A DNA stretch of 64,000 nucleotides from Hymenobacter perfusus. Its GTDB lineage: Bacteria > Bacteroidota > Bacteroidia > Cytophagales > Hymenobacteraceae. The notes under the pieces were generated by a model. The model saw only the letters and a list, made by a program, of their open reading frames with translations, was not told the DNA's origin and searched no databases. The stretch lies in NCBI RefSeq assembly GCF_003944765.1, contig NZ_RWIU01000005.1, forward strand, positions 372,001 through 436,000, in the 5' to 3' direction. Position 1 is the first letter of the stretch; every line of letters begins with the position of its first letter. The position numbers and the translations under genes are program-made. This document shows positions 63,231 through 64,000 of the stretch, piece after piece.

Positions 63231-63259
63231 CAACGCCCAGCCAAACCGGCCGGGCGTTG
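63231..63259. terminator. Terminator after fabI
   Basis: Arms caacgccc and gggcgttg enclose 13 bases, between convergent genes ending at 63186 (plus) and 63285 (minus). Confidence 0.75.
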
Positions 63260-63284
63260 TCGTTCACTGGAAAATTCGAACAGG

Positions 63285-64000
63285 CTACTGCTTGGCGTTC
63301 GACATTAGCTCTACGATTTCCTCCGAGATGCCGGTGGTGCTGAAGCCGCCGTCGTGCATGAGGTTCTGCATGGTCACGTAGCGCGTCAGGTCCGAGAATA
63401 GCGAGATGCAGTAGTCGGCACAGGCTTCGGCCGGGGCGTTGCCCAGCGGCGAGAGGCGGTTGGCGTACTCGTAGAACGCATCGAAGCCGCTGATGCCGGT
63501 GCCGGCCGTGGTTTTGGTGGGCGACTGCGAGATGGTATTCACGCGCACTTTCTTGAGCTTGCCGAGGCGCTGGCCGTAGCTGCGGGCAATGCTTTCGAGC
63601 ATGGCCTTGGCCTGCGACATGTCGGTGTAGTCGAGGAAAGCGCGTTGGGCGGCAATGTAGCTCAGAGCCACGGCCGAGCCCCACTCGTTGAAGGCGTCCT
63701 GCTTCTCAGCCACGGCCAGCATCTTATGGAACGACAGCGCCGACACGTCGAGCGTTTTCTGGTACCACTCGTAGTTCAACTCGCCGTAGTGCTTGCCCTT
63801 GCGGATGTTGGCGCTCATGCCGATGCTATGCAGCACGAAATCGAGCTTGCCGCCGAGGTGCTCCTGGGCTCCCGAAAACAGCTTCTCCAGGTCCTCCATG
63901 GAGGTAGCATCGGCCGGGATGATGGGCGCGTTGCACTGCTCCGAGAGTTTGTTGATTTCGCCCATGCGCATGGCCAGCGGGGCGTTGGTGAGCACAAAGC
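63285..64000 (-). CDS. fabI: Enoyl-[acyl-carrier-protein] reductase FabI, N-terminus outside window
   Basis: About 238 residues of the C-terminal part are present; the N-terminal Rossmann Gly motif lies beyond base 64000. The enzyme reduces enoyl-ACP with NADH in the last step of each fatty acid elongation cycle. Visible landmarks are LGGKLDFVLHSIGMSANIRK, LSYIAAQRAFLDYTDMSQAK (catalytic Tyr and Lys with the FabI spacing), VRVNTISQSPTKTTAGTGIS and the C-terminal TGISEEIVELMSN. It differs from other SDRs by the Tyr-x6-Lys spacing. Confidence 0.93.
   Translation of the reverse strand, partial: FVLTNAPLAMRMGEINKLSEQCNAPIIPADATSMEDLEKLFSGAQEHLGGKLDFVLHSIGMSANIRKGKHYGELNYEWYQKTLDVSALSFHKMLAVAEKQDAFNEWGSAVALSYIAAQRAFLDYTDMSQAKAMLESIARSYGQRLGKLKKVRVNTISQSPTKTTAGTGISGFDAFYEYANRLSPLGNAPAEACADYCISLFSDLTRYVTMQNLMHDGGFSTTGISEEIVELMSNAKQ

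Overview
The window looks like chromosomal DNA of a high-GC Bacteroidota, most likely a Hymenobacter-like member of the Cytophagales. The signs are type IX secretion (T9SS) C-terminal sorting domains on two secreted proteins, Bacteroidota-type -7 promoter elements (TAnnTTTG) upstream of several genes, a SusC-plug-like small protein, and many secreted or lipoprotein genes in GC-rich codon usage. The genus is inferred from sequence style, not from a marker gene. No phage, insertion sequence with transposase, CRISPR array or rRNA operon is visible.

Layout. 1-1.7 kb: 3' end of a TolC-type outer-membrane protein and a tiny secreted protein. 1.8-3.1 kb: zinc-dependent phospholipase C-like protein (minus). 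3.3-9.9 kb: a heavy-metal RND efflux operon with a His-rich small secreted protein, CusA/CzcA pump, TolC channel and CzcB-like lipoprotein adaptor. 10-11.6 kb: a triple-PAS protein without output domain and a small partner. 11.8-12.1 kb: two tRNA-Ser genes. 12.2-15 kb: BrkB/YihY membrane protein, thioesterase and MltG on the minus strand. 15.1-17.1 kb: secreted Calx-beta protein with T9SS tail. 17.3-23.4 kb: Sua5/YrdC-type tRNA modification enzyme, LpxL-type acyltransferase coupled to a secreted protein, WbqC-like protein and ClpC. 24.3-28.5 kb: acyl-CoA carboxylase beta chain, GNAT, M42 peptidase and a BtuF-like binding protein. 28.5-33.6 kb: plug-like small protein, aroB-aroA, lipoprotein, proline dehydrogenase. 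34-40.7 kb: stress-type glycine-zipper protein, Tsp/Prc protease, an unknown protein, LysS. 41-44 kb: two YtxH-type stress proteins (one fused to CsbD), Kazal inhibitor lipoprotein, cupin, dienelactone hydrolase. 44.5-50.2 kb: secreted GH16 glucanase, M28 peptidase, lone molybdopterin subunit. 50.4-57 kb: RsbQ-like hydrolase, second hydrolase, ABM monooxygenase, AT-richer small genes, ABC exporter, barstar-like protein. 57-57.8 kb: a gene-free island of palindromic repeats. 57.8-64 kb: PRISE-like SDR, unknown protein, porin, pectin methylesterase, DUF3885-like protein and the 3' part of fabI.

Most of the window is housekeeping or ordinary accessory material. What stands out is the intergenic DNA: at least eight families of palindromic elements sit between genes, several with perfect 18-37 bp arms, and some recur two to five times within the window. 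They include a 194-bp element with perfect 32-bp terminal inverted repeats and no coding capacity (MITE-like), and an 18-bp perfect inverted repeat that buries the start codon of the porin gene. Other leads are an aroA whose conserved N-terminus extends upstream of any ATG, a stand-alone SusC-plug-like secreted protein, an RsbQ/KAI2-type hydrolase with no RsbP beside it, and a coding start that lies inside a dispersed repeat.
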